A stretch of DNA of 13,225 nucleotides from an uncultured Pseudomonadota bacterium (GCA_903854305.1 CAINWC010000086.1:1-13225), one strand, 5' to 3'; shown: positions 1 through 8,340, counted from the first letter of the stretch. Translations and numbers: made by a program. Notes: generated from the letters alone by a model not told the origin.

Positions 1-294
1 ATGGCAGAATTCTTCCTGAGTGTATTTTTTACAACTTACCGAACCCCCACTAAATAAGCTGCAACTATACCCTTTAGCCATCAAAACATTCACCGCATCT
101 CGTAATGTCCTACCCCGTATATTTAACGGTATTATTTCTTGATTGTGCACATTATTAGTAGCTGCGTACAACTCCTTGTATTCTGACTGAGTTAAATTCC
201 CAATATGACGTTGCCACAATTCACGCGCAAATGCCGAACTTGTCATCTGCATCATTAGTACAAAAACCATAAGCCAAATGACTGATTTATTCAT
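1..294 (-). CDS. Small exported protein of unknown function (partial, runs off left edge)
   Basis: An open frame of 98 codons starts at an ATG (292-294) and reaches the window edge without a stop, so the C-terminus is missing. The N-terminus is a clear Sec signal peptide: M-N-K start, a hydrophobic stretch over residues 5-15 (IWLMVFVLMMQ), then Ser-Ser-Ala-Phe-Ala before a likely cleavage ahead of Arg24. The mature part is polar. It contains an 'IRGRTLRDAVNVLMAKGYSC' segment (about residues 60-79), then further cysteines (near 88 and 97), which suggests periplasmic disulfides. The Shine-Dalgarno sequence is weak (TTTAAAG). The gene lies about 107 bp downstream of the broken DUF6765-like gene on the same strand and could share its transcript. 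I do not recognise the family. A periplasmic partner or immunity role is speculation from position only. Confidence 0.6.
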   Translation of the reverse strand, partial: MNKSVIWLMVFVLMMQMTSSAFARELWQRHIGNLTQSEYKELYAATNNVHNQEIIPLNIRGRTLRDAVNVLMAKGYSCSLFSGGSVSCKKYTQEEFCH

Positions 295-401
295 CTTTAA
301 ATAAAGCCCTTATCAAAATAATTGTTGTGAATCCAGCCATTGGTGATACCAATACTATTCAAACTAACGTTGTGGTCCATTGGGCATGGTAAGTGGGTAG
401 T

Positions 402-1689
402 CTAAACGAACCTATCCCAGCCGATCTTAGGGGTGTTATTGTGATATTGCTCAATGTACTGATTGCTAATTGTGATGGCTGCTTCAATGCCTTTGTTTAA
501 AAACTCTGCAGTTTTCGTGGGGTTGGTTTCGTGCAAGTAACCAGCCGTTTCATTTATTAAATCAAAGTAGGTGAGCGGCTTATTGGCATCTGGACCAAGA
601 ATAGGATCCGGTAAATGATGGTTTTCCGGCATCAACTCTTTAGCCTTGGGTGGATAGTAGCTTTTAGCCACTTTATCGAAGTTTTTCTCTAAATCTGCGC
701 CAGACCATTCTTCATTAGGACGCCCTGTTTCTTTGGCCACAGATAAAGCACTTTGCGTAGCTGCTTCTGCTAAGTTAGCAGTCGATTGATTCCGCTCGCT
801 ACTTATGCCAGCAATAATGCCGTAGACATCTCCCAGCACTACATTAACATTAGCTCTATTATTTTCTGAGATGTAATCAACCTCACTACTTTCTTTAGCA
901 TGTCCCAATGGGGCAGGGTAAGTGTACATCTTCATAAGCTGGTCAAAGGTTGGCTCCTTATTGCCACCCTTATCCGCATGAAACACACTATCCACCAAGC
1001 CATGCATCACGATGCCCACAATCGCATCATCTTTGGGATGGGTTTTAATCAGCCCCGTGTAGAAATCAACGTTTTCTTGAACGGTATGACCATTCAGCGC
1101 ATGGATGGACTCCTGATAAACCTTACGGATTTCTGCTGAATCAGGTATTTTTCCGGTGTTGTTTTTAGCCTTAAGGTAATTCGCACCGCTGTCATAGCCA
1201 TCAAACAAACGGATCTCGTCTACGAACTGAGAGTATTTCACGATATTATCAACTCTCGCTTTCGTGAACTTGCCGCCTGTTGCCTGCACATATTGATTGC
1301 CCACAATATTAAGCATATTAGGTATGCCCAGCCTCTTGCGCAACTTTCATGAGCTTTGGCTCATCTACCCCAGGACGATAATTCTGATGATCAAACTTAA
1401 TGCCATATTGCTCTTCGTACATTTTGCCAAGGTGGTTAATGTAATGCTCCACATCTTCACTTTTCACGTGGATATTTTTTTCTATAGTGAATTGATGCTT
1501 TTCTTCTATATTTTGAAGTGCAATTTTCTCAAAATAAGCCTTGAAAGCCTCTTGATTGCTCGGTGGAAAATCAACTGCTTTAAGTTCCATAATGCGTCTA
1601 GCTGCAGCAATGCTGGCATCAACCGAGCTGGCTAAAGGCATAATGTATGGCGTCAGGGCTTTGTTTTTAACGTTGGTATTTGGTTCCAC
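402..1689 (-). pseudogene. Frameshifted DUF6765-like / zinc-phospholipase-C-like protein gene
   Basis: Two minus-strand frames, 1318-1689 and the one ending at 402, look like one gene split by a +1 frameshift. The first starts at GTG (1687-1689) behind a GAGG ribosome site. It reads ...KVAQEAG and then stops. Removing one G from the GGG complementary to 1327-1329 joins it to IPNMLNIVGNQY..., giving about 428 residues. In the joined protein I see SQFVDE (about 153-158), HALNGH (196-201), HGLVDSVFHAD (229-239) and PAPLGHAKESSEVD (258-271). This order of His/Asp motifs resembles DUF6765 proteins and the all-helical zinc-dependent phospholipase C/S1-P1 nuclease fold, so a metal-dependent hydrolase is plausible; family assignment is by memory of the motifs. 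There is no signal peptide. A second lesion near 409-411 may exist: another frame there continues as RLDYPLTMPNGPQR and stops at 364-366. Alternative: sequencing indels in an intact gene of about 441 residues. Confidence 0.6.
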
Positions 1690-1792
1690 ATTAACCTCGG
1701 AGAGAGTATTAAGTTTGATTATTATTAGGTGTTGTATCTAACGTATCACGAATACAATAACTTTTTCTGGGGGGCATAAATACAAAAATTTA

Positions 1793-1984
1793 TTATTGTT
1801 TAGGCTTGCAGCTATTAATACCAAAAATGCTATAAGCCGGGCAAAAATTTATCAAACCTGTCGCTAGCGGTAAAATTCCAATCCAAGCCCATATTGGGCC
1901 ACTTGCAAATACCACCCAAGCAATTAAAGCCAGTCCAACCACAATGCGTAATACACGGTCAATGCCGCCAATATTTGCTTTCAT
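1793..1984 (-). CDS. DUF2892 (YgaP-like) small inner-membrane protein
   Basis: This 63-residue protein has the typical DUF2892 layout: an N-terminal MKANIGGIDRVLRIVVG-like segment, a first transmembrane helix (about residues 11-27), a short Gly/Pro turn, a second helix (about 30-46), and a C-terminal part with the 'NFCPAYSIFGINSC' cysteine pair seen in many members. DUF2892 domains occur alone or fused to rhodanese domains (YgaP); their biochemical role is poorly known, and a link to sulfur or redox chemistry is often suspected. I chose the ATG at 1982-1984 because a strong Shine-Dalgarno sequence (GAGGAGC) lies about 6 bases before it. The longer frame starting at a TTG (1999) would bury that site. 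It stands alone between the FAD oxidoreductase and the broken gene, all on the minus strand. Confidence 0.85.
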   Translation of the reverse strand: MKANIGGIDRVLRIVVGLALIAWVVFASGPIWAWIGILPLATGLINFCPAYSIFGINSCKPKQ

Positions 1985-2098
1985 GATATTGCTCCTCAAT
2001 AATTAGGTAAACAGCTCACCTTACGCTCAAGTGAGTATAAATAAAACCGGCAATAACTTCAGCGCTGACTTGAAATTAATCATCAATTGTAAATATTT

Positions 2099-3721
2099 TT
2101 ATAAGCCCACCATGCTTAAAGCTACCGCTTCTGCAACTCTAATGCCATCCACACCTGCTGATAATATGCCGCCAGCATAACCAGCACCTTCACCAGTCGG
2201 ATACAAGCCTTTGGTGTTGATGCTTTGCAAATTATCATCGTTACGTTTAATGCGGATCGGCGACGAAGTGCGTGTTTCAACGCCTGTGAGTATGCCGTCA
2301 GTCAGGTCAAAGCCTTTGATCTGTTTTGCAAATTGCGGAATCGCTTCACGAATTGCGGTAATGACATATTCAGGTAATGCCGTGTCCAAGTTAGTTAAGT
2401 GCACGCCAGGCGTATATGACGGCGTTACTTCACCAAACTGGGTCGAAGGCTGATTGGCTAAGAAATCGCCGATTAACTGCCCAGGTGCTTGATAAGTGCT
2501 GCCACCTAACAGGAAGGCTTGGTGCTCCCATTTGCGCTGTAGCTCCATGCCTGCCAGCGGATCGCCAGGAAAGTCCACGTCAGGCGTAATGCCAACCACG
2601 ATGCCCGCGTTGGCATTGCGTTCGTTGCGTGAGTATTGGCTCATGCCATTGGTGACAACGCAGCCTTCTTCAGAGGCTGAAGCGACTACCGTACCGCCCG
2701 GGCACATGCAAAAGCTATACACACTGCGGCCATTGCTGGCATGGTGTACGAGCTTGTAATCGGCCGCACCTAAAATAGGATGTTGCGCGTTTGGTCCATG
2801 ACGTGCGCTATCGATGAGTGATTGTGGGTGCTCGATTCTAAAGCCGATACTAAAAGGCTTAGCTTCTATAAATATGCCACGTTTGTGTATCATTTCAAAG
2901 GTGTCGCGTGCGCTATGGCCAACCGCTAATACCACGTGATTCGCTTCAATGCGTTCGCCACTGGCTAATACCAAAGCCTGCACCTGATTCTGCCCTTCTG
3001 CATTCGGCCCAATTTCAATATCATCAACACGGCTCTCAAAGCGAATCTCGCCGCCCAGCGCGATGATTGTTTCGCGCATTTTTTCTACCATGCCGACTAA
3101 TCTAAACGTACCGATGTGCGGATGGCTTACATATAAAATTTCTTCTGGCGCGCCTGCTTGTACAAACTCATTTAACACTTTTCGACCGTAATGATTCGGG
3201 TCTTTAATCTGGCTGTAAAGCTTGCCGTCAGAGAATGTACCTGCGCCACCTTCACCAAACTGCACGTTAGATTCTGTATTAAGCTCACTTTTTCGCCAAA
3301 AGTTGAACGTGTCTTTAGTGCGCTCACGCACCGCTTTGCCACGCTCTAACACCAAAGGCTTAAAGCCAGATTGCGCTAAAATCAACGCTGCAAATAAGCC
3401 GGAAGGACCTAGACCAACCACAACAGGTCTACTTTTGAGCGTTGCAGACGCCTTGGCTACAAACTGATAAGAAGTGTCTGGCGCAAGTTTTACGTGTGGG
3501 TCTTTACGTAATTTAGCTAAAACTTTAGCCTCACCTTTTACGGTAACATCTAGCGTGTAAGCTAATAAAATGGCATTCGCTTTACGTGCATCAACGCCAC
3601 GTTTAAAAATGGAGTATTCAACTAAGTCAGCGGCATTAATGCCTAACTTCTTGATAACAGCAGCATTAATGTCGTTAGGGGTATGCTCAAGCGGTAATTT
3701 AATTTCAGTGATTCTAATCAT
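2099..3721 (-). CDS. FAD-dependent dehydrogenase, COG2509 type
   Basis: This 540-residue protein matches the large uncharacterised FAD-dependent dehydrogenases of COG2509. Residues 1-95 form the family's small N-terminal domain. A Rossmann dinucleotide-binding fold follows, with GLGPSG (103-108) and the ribose-binding acidic residue in LVLERG (126). Next come the family block 'NVQFGEGGAGTFSDGKL', and near the C-terminus a second FAD-contacting segment, GEGAGYAGGI (510-519). There is no signal peptide or membrane helix, so it is probably cytoplasmic. The substrate is unknown; do not assume a specific reaction. The start is ATG at 3719-3721, without a good Shine-Dalgarno sequence. The gene is divergent from nhaA across 193 bp, and the DUF2892 gene follows 114 bp downstream on the same strand. 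The full length and intact motifs argue for a working gene. Confidence 0.85.
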   Translation of the reverse strand: MIRITEIKLPLEHTPNDINAAVIKKLGINAADLVEYSIFKRGVDARKANAILLAYTLDVTVKGEAKVLAKLRKDPHVKLAPDTSYQFVAKASATLKSRPVVVGLGPSGLFAALILAQSGFKPLVLERGKAVRERTKDTFNFWRKSELNTESNVQFGEGGAGTFSDGKLYSQIKDPNHYGRKVLNEFVQAGAPEEILYVSHPHIGTFRLVGMVEKMRETIIALGGEIRFESRVDDIEIGPNAEGQNQVQALVLASGERIEANHVVLAVGHSARDTFEMIHKRGIFIEAKPFSIGFRIEHPQSLIDSARHGPNAQHPILGAADYKLVHHASNGRSVYSFCMCPGGTVVASASEEGCVVTNGMSQYSRNERNANAGIVVGITPDVDFPGDPLAGMELQRKWEHQAFLLGGSTYQAPGQLIGDFLANQPSTQFGEVTPSYTPGVHLTNLDTALPEYVITAIREAIPQFAKQIKGFDLTDGILTGVETRTSSPIRIKRNDDNLQSINTKGLYPTGEGAGYAGGILSAGVDGIRVAEAVALSMVGL

Positions 3722-3792
3722 GGTTTAATTGATATGGCCTGATTGGGTTGGTTTATAGTGTATTGATGTAAGGTGAAGCGAGATTAAACGAA

Positions 3793-3832
3793 TGATAACT
3801 GATGTTATCAAAAGATTGTTTCCAAGATTGTT
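3793..3832. promoter_or_regulatory. Dyad and direct repeat in the divergent oxidoreductase/nhaA spacer
   Basis: The 193-bp spacer contains an inverted repeat TGATAAC-tgat-GTTATCA (3793-3810). It is followed by two copies of AAGATTGTT (3812-3820 and 3824-3832) whose starts are 12 bp apart, roughly one helical turn. This arrangement suits a transcription factor site for nhaA or the divergent gene. In Escherichia coli nhaA is controlled by NhaR, but no nhaR gene is next to this one, and I cannot match these repeats to a known operator. I see no convincing -35/-10 pair. Regulatory role is inferred. Confidence 0.3.
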
Positions 3833-3914
3833 CTAAGCATCAAAATTTTGGTCCATAGCGATGATTGAGCGGAGATAATGAAGTGATTAACTGTGAGTTT
3901 AAAAAGAGTGATGC

Positions 3915-5096
3915 ATGAAAAAAATAGCAACAACGATTCTATCTAATACTTTCAACAAGTTTTTTGATTCTGAAAAATCCAGCGGAATTCTGCTGATTAT
4001 TTGCACAATATTTGCAATATTGCTGACCAACGCACCTATTGGACATGATTATTTGAGCCTGTGGGAAATAGATGTGGCTGGTTTAAAGCTTGAGCATTGG
4101 ATCAATGACGGTCTAATGGCCATCTTTTTTCTGCTGATTGGTTTAGAACTCGAACGTGAGATTTATGTTGGCGAATTATCTGAAATCAAGAACGCGTTAC
4201 TGCCCATTTGTGCTGCGATCGGCGGCATGCTTGTTCCTGCGCTTATCCACTATTCGCTCAATCAATCAACGCCTACGCAAAATGGCATCGGCATTCCCAT
4301 GGCAACCGACATTGCCTTTGCACTGGGCGTTTTAGCCATACTTGGTAACCGAATTCCAGCGTCATTAAAAGTATTTGTCGTCGCTTTTGCCGTGATAGAC
4401 GATTTAGGCGCAATTGTGATTATTGCTGCTTTTTACACGGCTAAACTTTCTGTTTGGTATCTTACTAGTGCTTTGGCGGTATGGGCACTGCTCATGGTGT
4501 TGAATCGATTCTTTAGAGTAATGGCACTTTTGCCTTATCTCATTGGTGGTATTTTGATGTGGTTTTTGATGCTTAAATCAGGTATTCATGCCACGGTTGC
4601 GGGCATTATGCTCGCGTTCGCTATTCCATTTTCAGCAAAAGATGATGACCAACAATCCCCTTCACACAAGCTGGAACATTTTTTACACAAACCCGTAGCG
4701 TTCGTCATTTTGCCGATTTTCGCATTAGCCAATACCGGCATTACGGTAGGTGCTGATTGGTTGTCCTGCTTAGCCAGCGCCAATAGTCTAGGCATTATCA
4801 TCGGTTTGGTGGTGGGCAAACCTTTGGGTGTGACCCTATTCTGTTTTATTGCCGTTGCTGCGGGAATATGCCGTTTGCCAGCCGACTTGAAGTGGTTGCA
4901 CATTGTTGGCGCGGGCTTACTTGGTGGCATTGGTTTTACGATGTCTATTTTTATTACCAACCTCGCCTTTGCCGGAAGTTTAGAGACCATTAATGCCGCC
5001 AAAATGTCGATTCTGTTAGCTTCATTAACAGCTGGCTTTGTGGGTTTTATGTGGTTTAGAGCATTTGGGAAATCAGACGTACATAGAATTTCTTAG
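3915..5096 (+). CDS. nhaA: Na+/H+ antiporter NhaA
   Basis: NhaA exports Na+ (or Li+) across the inner membrane in exchange for protons, giving sodium tolerance and pH control, especially under alkaline conditions. The 393-residue length is close to the 388 of the E. coli protein, and multiple hydrophobic helices are evident. The hallmark residues are present: the paired aspartates of the ion site in 'AVIDDLGAI' (Asp162, Asp163), the aspartate in 'MATDIAFALG' (Asp132), the lysine in 'VVGKPLG' (Lys302), and the conserved 'GGIGFTMSIF' segment (337-346). The start is ATG at 3915, with a modest AGAG upstream. It is probably monocistronic: the upstream gene is divergent and the downstream gene convergent. 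Nothing suggests damage. Confidence 0.96.
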   Translation: MKKIATTILSNTFNKFFDSEKSSGILLIICTIFAILLTNAPIGHDYLSLWEIDVAGLKLEHWINDGLMAIFFLLIGLELEREIYVGELSEIKNALLPICAAIGGMLVPALIHYSLNQSTPTQNGIGIPMATDIAFALGVLAILGNRIPASLKVFVVAFAVIDDLGAIVIIAAFYTAKLSVWYLTSALAVWALLMVLNRFFRVMALLPYLIGGILMWFLMLKSGIHATVAGIMLAFAIPFSAKDDDQQSPSHKLEHFLHKPVAFVILPIFALANTGITVGADWLSCLASANSLGIIIGLVVGKPLGVTLFCFIAVAAGICRLPADLKWLHIVGAGLLGGIGFTMSIFITNLAFAGSLETINAAKMSILLASLTAGFVGFMWFRAFGKSDVHRIS

Positions 5097-5101
5097 TATT
5101 T

Positions 5102-5136
5102 TTTAAGGCATGTTAACGTTGTGAGCATGCCTTAAA
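5102..5136. terminator. Hairpin between convergent nhaA and CorC-family gene
   Basis: There is a perfect 11-bp inverted repeat, TTTAAGGCATG (5102-5112) and CATGCCTTAAA (5126-5136), with 13 bases between the arms, in the 52-bp gap between the two converging stop codons. Its position suggests a bidirectional terminator or a 3'-end stabilising hairpin. A clean U-tract does not directly follow on either strand (the plus strand has a short TTTTT about 8 bases later), so intrinsic termination is not certain. Confidence 0.5.
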
Positions 5137-5148
5137 GAGCAGGTTTTT

Positions 5149-6471
5149 CTAGTGGTGGGAGACTTGCTCTTGAGCAATGTTCTTTGGGTAAACGCGCACT
5201 AATAATATACGTGGCCCAATCATTTTTTTAACAACCACATCAAAAGATTTAAATGCTACGCGTTGGCCTTCTTTGGGTAAGTCGCCCAAAGCCCATAAAA
5301 TTAAACCACCAATGGTGTCCGCGTCTTCAGATTCAATATCGATACCTATGGTGCGTTCTAGCGTGTTCAATGGTAGCGAGGCTTTGCCAAGTAATGAACC
5401 ATCATCTAACTTCGTCCATGCGTTTTGGGATTGCCTGAATTCATCGCGAATATCGCCCACCATCGCGGCTAACAGGTTATCTAGCGTCAGGAATCCAATC
5501 GGCGGTGCATTTTCGTAGCCGACCACGGTGAAATGTGGTGCGCCTTTTTGTAGCTTTCTGAACACTTCAGTGGCGTACACGTCAGGGGAAACTTGCTCTA
5601 CAGGTCTGGTGAGGCTTTTAATGTCTGTAAAATCAGGATTTTTGCGCAACGCAACAAAAATATCTTTAATGTGAACGATGCCAGTGACCATGCCTTTGTC
5701 ATTGACCATCGGGTAGCGGCTATATTGATGCTGTAGAACGCTGTCCATATTTTTATCGAAAGAATCTGCTTCAAACAAGGCAACCACTTCATTGAACGGA
5801 TGCATTAAGTCAGACACTTCCAACTCTCTGAAGTCGATTGCTTGCGCCAGCACTTTCCATTCGTCATTGCTAAAAGCGTCGCTAGGGCGGGAGCTACGCA
5901 AAATCAGTTTTAGTTCTTCAGAAGAATAATGCGCATCATGGCCCGCCTTGGTCTTTAATTTTAATGCGCTAATGACCAAATTAGAGCTCTGATTAAGTAA
6001 CCAGATTGCAGGGAACATCACCCAATAGAAAACATATAAGGCAGGTGCTGTCCATAAACCCACTCTTTCAGACATGCGGATTGCCAAAGATTTTGGTACC
6101 AATTCACCAATCACGATGTGTAAATATGAAATGGTAAAAAAGGCAAAAACGAAGGCAATGCTATGAATCAGCTTTAAGCTAGTCACACCAGCCTGCGCAA
6201 GAATCGGCTCGATAAGCGCAGCAAAAGCCGGTTCACCTATCCAGCCAAGACCGAGAGAGGCGAGGGTAATACCTAATTGGCAAGCTGATAGATACGCATC
6301 TAGATTGACATGCACTTTAGCTAACATACGGCCGCGCCAGCCTAGCGTTTTTGCAATGGTACGTACACGCGTACTGCGTAGTTTGACTAAGCCGAATTCA
6401 GCAGCCACAAAAAAACCATTAAGAAGTACTAATAGAAAAGCGATAAAAACTAATAAAAAGTGACTGCTCAT
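5149..6471 (-). CDS. HlyC/CorC family membrane protein (DUF21-CBS-CBS-CorC_HlyC)
   Basis: This protein of about 440 residues is an integral-membrane member of the CNNM/CorC (hemolysin C-like) group, linked in studied members to Mg2+/Co2+ export or homeostasis. Domains in order: a DUF21 membrane region with several helices over residues 1-175, including 'NGFFVAAEFGLVKLR' and 'GELVPKSLA' (about 122-130); two CBS domains at about 218-340 ('SRYPMVNDKG...TGIVHIKDIF' marks the first); and a C-terminal CorC_HlyC domain at about 353-430 ('DADTIGGLILWALG'). I chose ATG at 6469-6471, so the hydrophobic first helix begins at once. A TTG at 6496-6498 would add nine residues but has no Shine-Dalgarno sequence. 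It lies 131 bp downstream of hda on the same strand and may have its own promoter. The ion substrate is not proven by sequence. Confidence 0.92.
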   Translation of the reverse strand: MSSHFLLVFIAFLLVLLNGFFVAAEFGLVKLRSTRVRTIAKTLGWRGRMLAKVHVNLDAYLSACQLGITLASLGLGWIGEPAFAALIEPILAQAGVTSLKLIHSIAFVFAFFTISYLHIVIGELVPKSLAIRMSERVGLWTAPALYVFYWVMFPAIWLLNQSSNLVISALKLKTKAGHDAHYSSEELKLILRSSRPSDAFSNDEWKVLAQAIDFRELEVSDLMHPFNEVVALFEADSFDKNMDSVLQHQYSRYPMVNDKGMVTGIVHIKDIFVALRKNPDFTDIKSLTRPVEQVSPDVYATEVFRKLQKGAPHFTVVGYENAPPIGFLTLDNLLAAMVGDIRDEFRQSQNAWTKLDDGSLLGKASLPLNTLERTIGIDIESEDADTIGGLILWALGDLPKEGQRVAFKSFDVVVKKMIGPRILLVRVYPKNIAQEQVSHH

Positions 6472-6553
6472 AAGTTCGCCAAGAAGGCTTAAATCCAAAT
6501 TTTTTAAATTAAAGGTTGATTGCTAGCGGTTAAAGTTAAGATGTATTTTAAAT

Positions 6554-6607
6554 CTTTGGGTTCAGTTAAACCTTGGGCTTCAGTTCAACCTTGGTATTTA
6601 AGTTAAA
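6554..6607. repeat. Imperfect 18-bp tandem repeat downstream of hda
   Basis: Two adjacent 18-bp units match at 15 of 18 positions: CTTTGGGTTCAGTTAAAC (6554-6571) and CTTGGGCTTCAGTTCAAC (6572-6589). A third, diverged unit (6590-6607, about 11 of 18) runs into the hda stop codon. This is a short local duplication in the gap between hda and the CorC-family gene. I see no function for it. Confidence 0.55.
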
Positions 6608-7223
6608 TTTCTAGGTTTAGTTGCAATAATTGTCGCAACATAGGCACGGTGACTGGCTTTTTAGTCGTGAGTGACCATTCATCAAGTGCGTCCAACGTAG
6701 CCATTAACGTTGATAAATCGCGCCTTAAATAACGCAAACAATATTCAACGACCTCGCTCGGTAAACGTATGCCACGCTCTGCGGCATGATTTTGCAATGC
6801 CAGTGCCTTCTCGGCATCATTTAGCGGCTGTAATTGATACACCAAACCCCATGCCAAACGCGTCGCTAAGTCATCACGTAAGCGCATCTGCGTGGGCGCA
6901 TATAACCCTGCGGTAATAAGCGTGCCGCCCGTTTCTTTAAGTTGGTTATACGTATTAAATAGCGCAATTTGTGCGTCGTTATTGAGCAAATGCACATCGT
7001 CCACGATTGTGAAATTTTGGTTGGCTAAGTTGAGCGCCTTGCAGGCTTGCAATAAATGACTTTTTCCGCTGCCAGCTTCACCCCATAAGTAAATAAAGTT
7101 AGATTGCGCATTGTTATTCAGCACGGCATTTAAGCTGGCAAGTGTTTCTGCGTTCTGCCCTGCAATAAAGTTGAGCAATGTTGGCGGTGCGGCAGGTTTA
7201 ATGTCGAGTAAAAGTTGTTTCAT
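6603..7223 (-). CDS. hda: DnaA regulatory inactivator Hda
   Basis: Hda binds the DNA-loaded sliding clamp and stimulates hydrolysis of ATP on DnaA, which limits re-initiation of replication. The 206-residue protein is a DnaA-like AAA+ ATPase without the DNA-binding domain, as expected. It has an N-terminal clamp-binding QLLLDI (residues 3-8), Walker A GEAGSGKS (48-55), a Walker B-like IVDDVH (73-78), a sensor-1 region 'TLITAG' (101-106), and 'RDDLATRLAWG' (116-126) with the expected arginine finger. I chose ATG at 7221-7223 because it puts the clamp motif at the N-terminus; upstream in-frame codons overlap the end of the permease gene. It starts 19 bp after the permease stop codon, so the two are probably cotranscribed. 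The permease-hda pairing beside purM is, to my knowledge, common in betaproteobacteria. Confidence 0.93.
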   Translation of the reverse strand: MKQLLLDIKPAAPPTLLNFIAGQNAETLASLNAVLNNNAQSNFIYLWGEAGSGKSHLLQACKALNLANQNFTIVDDVHLLNNDAQIALFNTYNQLKETGGTLITAGLYAPTQMRLRDDLATRLAWGLVYQLQPLNDAEKALALQNHAAERGIRLPSEVVEYCLRYLRRDLSTLMATLDALDEWSLTTKKPVTVPMLRQLLQLNLEI

Positions 7224-7242
7224 GGCTTGATTATTAATCACG

Positions 7243-8340
7243 CTACTTATTGAGATAAGTGGTGCTGTTGAGGTAATTGTCTTTGGTGTGGCGTAAGCCG
7301 ACGGCAATTGCGGCGCTTACTGGCAGTGCAAGCAAAACGCCGGCAAAGCCAAATAGTTGGCCGCCAGCGAGCAGTGCAAAAATCACAATCACTGGATGTA
7401 AGCCGATGCGACTGCCGACCAATTTGGGTGTCAGCACCATGCCTTCTAATAATTGGCCTATACCAAATACTAGCAATACAGGAATCACTTGGCCGACGCT
7501 GGTGAATTGTAAGGCCGCAACGACTAAGGCCAACGTAATGCCCGTTGCAATGCCTAAGTAAGGTACAAAGCCCAGCAAGCCTGCGATTAAACCAATGGGT
7601 AACGCCATGCTCAAACCAGCCGCCCATAAACCTAGAGCATAAAAAGCGCTCATCGCAAGCATGACAGAAAGCTGCCCACGTAAAAACTCTGATAACACTT
7701 GGTCTATTTCAGAGGCGACTGCGCCAGTTTTGGCTTGCCAGTCACGTGGGATCAATTGTGCGATACTCGCCACAAAGCCATCCCAATCGCGTAGTAAATA
7801 AAACAGTACTACTGGCAACAGTAAAATATTAGCGACGATGCTTATCAGCGCTACGCCGTTATTGCCGGCCATTTTCAGCACATCGCCCAATATGCCGCCG
7901 GCAGTTTTCCAATTTTTGCTGATAATTTCTTGAATCTGCGCGCTGTCTATAGAAAAGCTAATGCCGAATTTGGCTTGTAACCATGGTTCAATTACAGTGC
8001 GGATGTTACTGATAGCGCTCGGTAAGCGCTCGATAACGAGCGATGATTCTTTTTGTAATAACGGTATTAAAATCAACAGTAATAAAGTGATCATGCCAAA
8101 AATACTTAGCATGACCAGTACTGTGGCCAATGAGCGACCTAAAATAAACTTTCCAATGCCAACTAGAGACAGCCTGTCGACTAGGGGGTCGCAGATGTAG
8201 GCCAAAATTGCTGCAATTAAAAATGGCGTGAGTACAGGCAGTAGCAAATAAATCAAAAATACAAAAACCGCAGCTAGAATCAGCCAGCGGTTATCGATAA
8301 ATAGGTTTTTTGCTGCTGTTTTTTTGGGTTCAGTCGTCAT
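7243..8340 (-). CDS. AI-2E family transporter (PerM-like permease)
   Basis: This 365-residue inner-membrane protein belongs to the AI-2E/PerM permease family, named after a member proposed to export autoinducer-2; most members have no proven substrate, and some act as ion antiporters. It has a short polar N-terminus (MTTEPKK), two close hydrophobic helices (about residues 19-50), a central soluble stretch with the family's amphipathic region (about 90-150), and a C-terminal group of helices with the conserved 'GLLGFVPYLG', 'EGMVLTPKLVG' and 'GLHPVIVIFALLAGGQLFGFAG'. I chose ATG at 8338-8340; the 20-residue extension to 8400 lacks family resemblance and would cross a likely promoter. It is divergent from purM and is followed closely by hda. 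Confidence 0.9.
   Translation of the reverse strand: MTTEPKKTAAKNLFIDNRWLILAAVFVFLIYLLLPVLTPFLIAAILAYICDPLVDRLSLVGIGKFILGRSLATVLVMLSIFGMITLLLLILIPLLQKESSLVIERLPSAISNIRTVIEPWLQAKFGISFSIDSAQIQEIISKNWKTAGGILGDVLKMAGNNGVALISIVANILLLPVVLFYLLRDWDGFVASIAQLIPRDWQAKTGAVASEIDQVLSEFLRGQLSVMLAMSAFYALGLWAAGLSMALPIGLIAGLLGFVPYLGIATGITLALVVAALQFTSVGQVIPVLLVFGIGQLLEGMVLTPKLVGSRIGLHPVIVIFALLAGGQLFGFAGVLLALPVSAAIAVGLRHTKDNYLNSTTYLNK

Noticed and set aside
302..379. Short 25-codon frame (MDHNVSLNSIGITN...) between the broken gene and the exported protein
   Set aside because: It has no ribosome site and overlaps a more convincing C-terminal continuation of the broken gene in another frame.
4586..5002. 138-codon minus-strand frame inside nhaA
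   Set aside because: It is a shadow of nhaA, which has all family motifs on the plus strand.
7223..7307. Longer Hda N-terminus starting at 7307
   Set aside because: It would add 28 residues unrelated to Hda, bury the clamp-binding QLLLDI motif inside the protein and overlap the permease gene.
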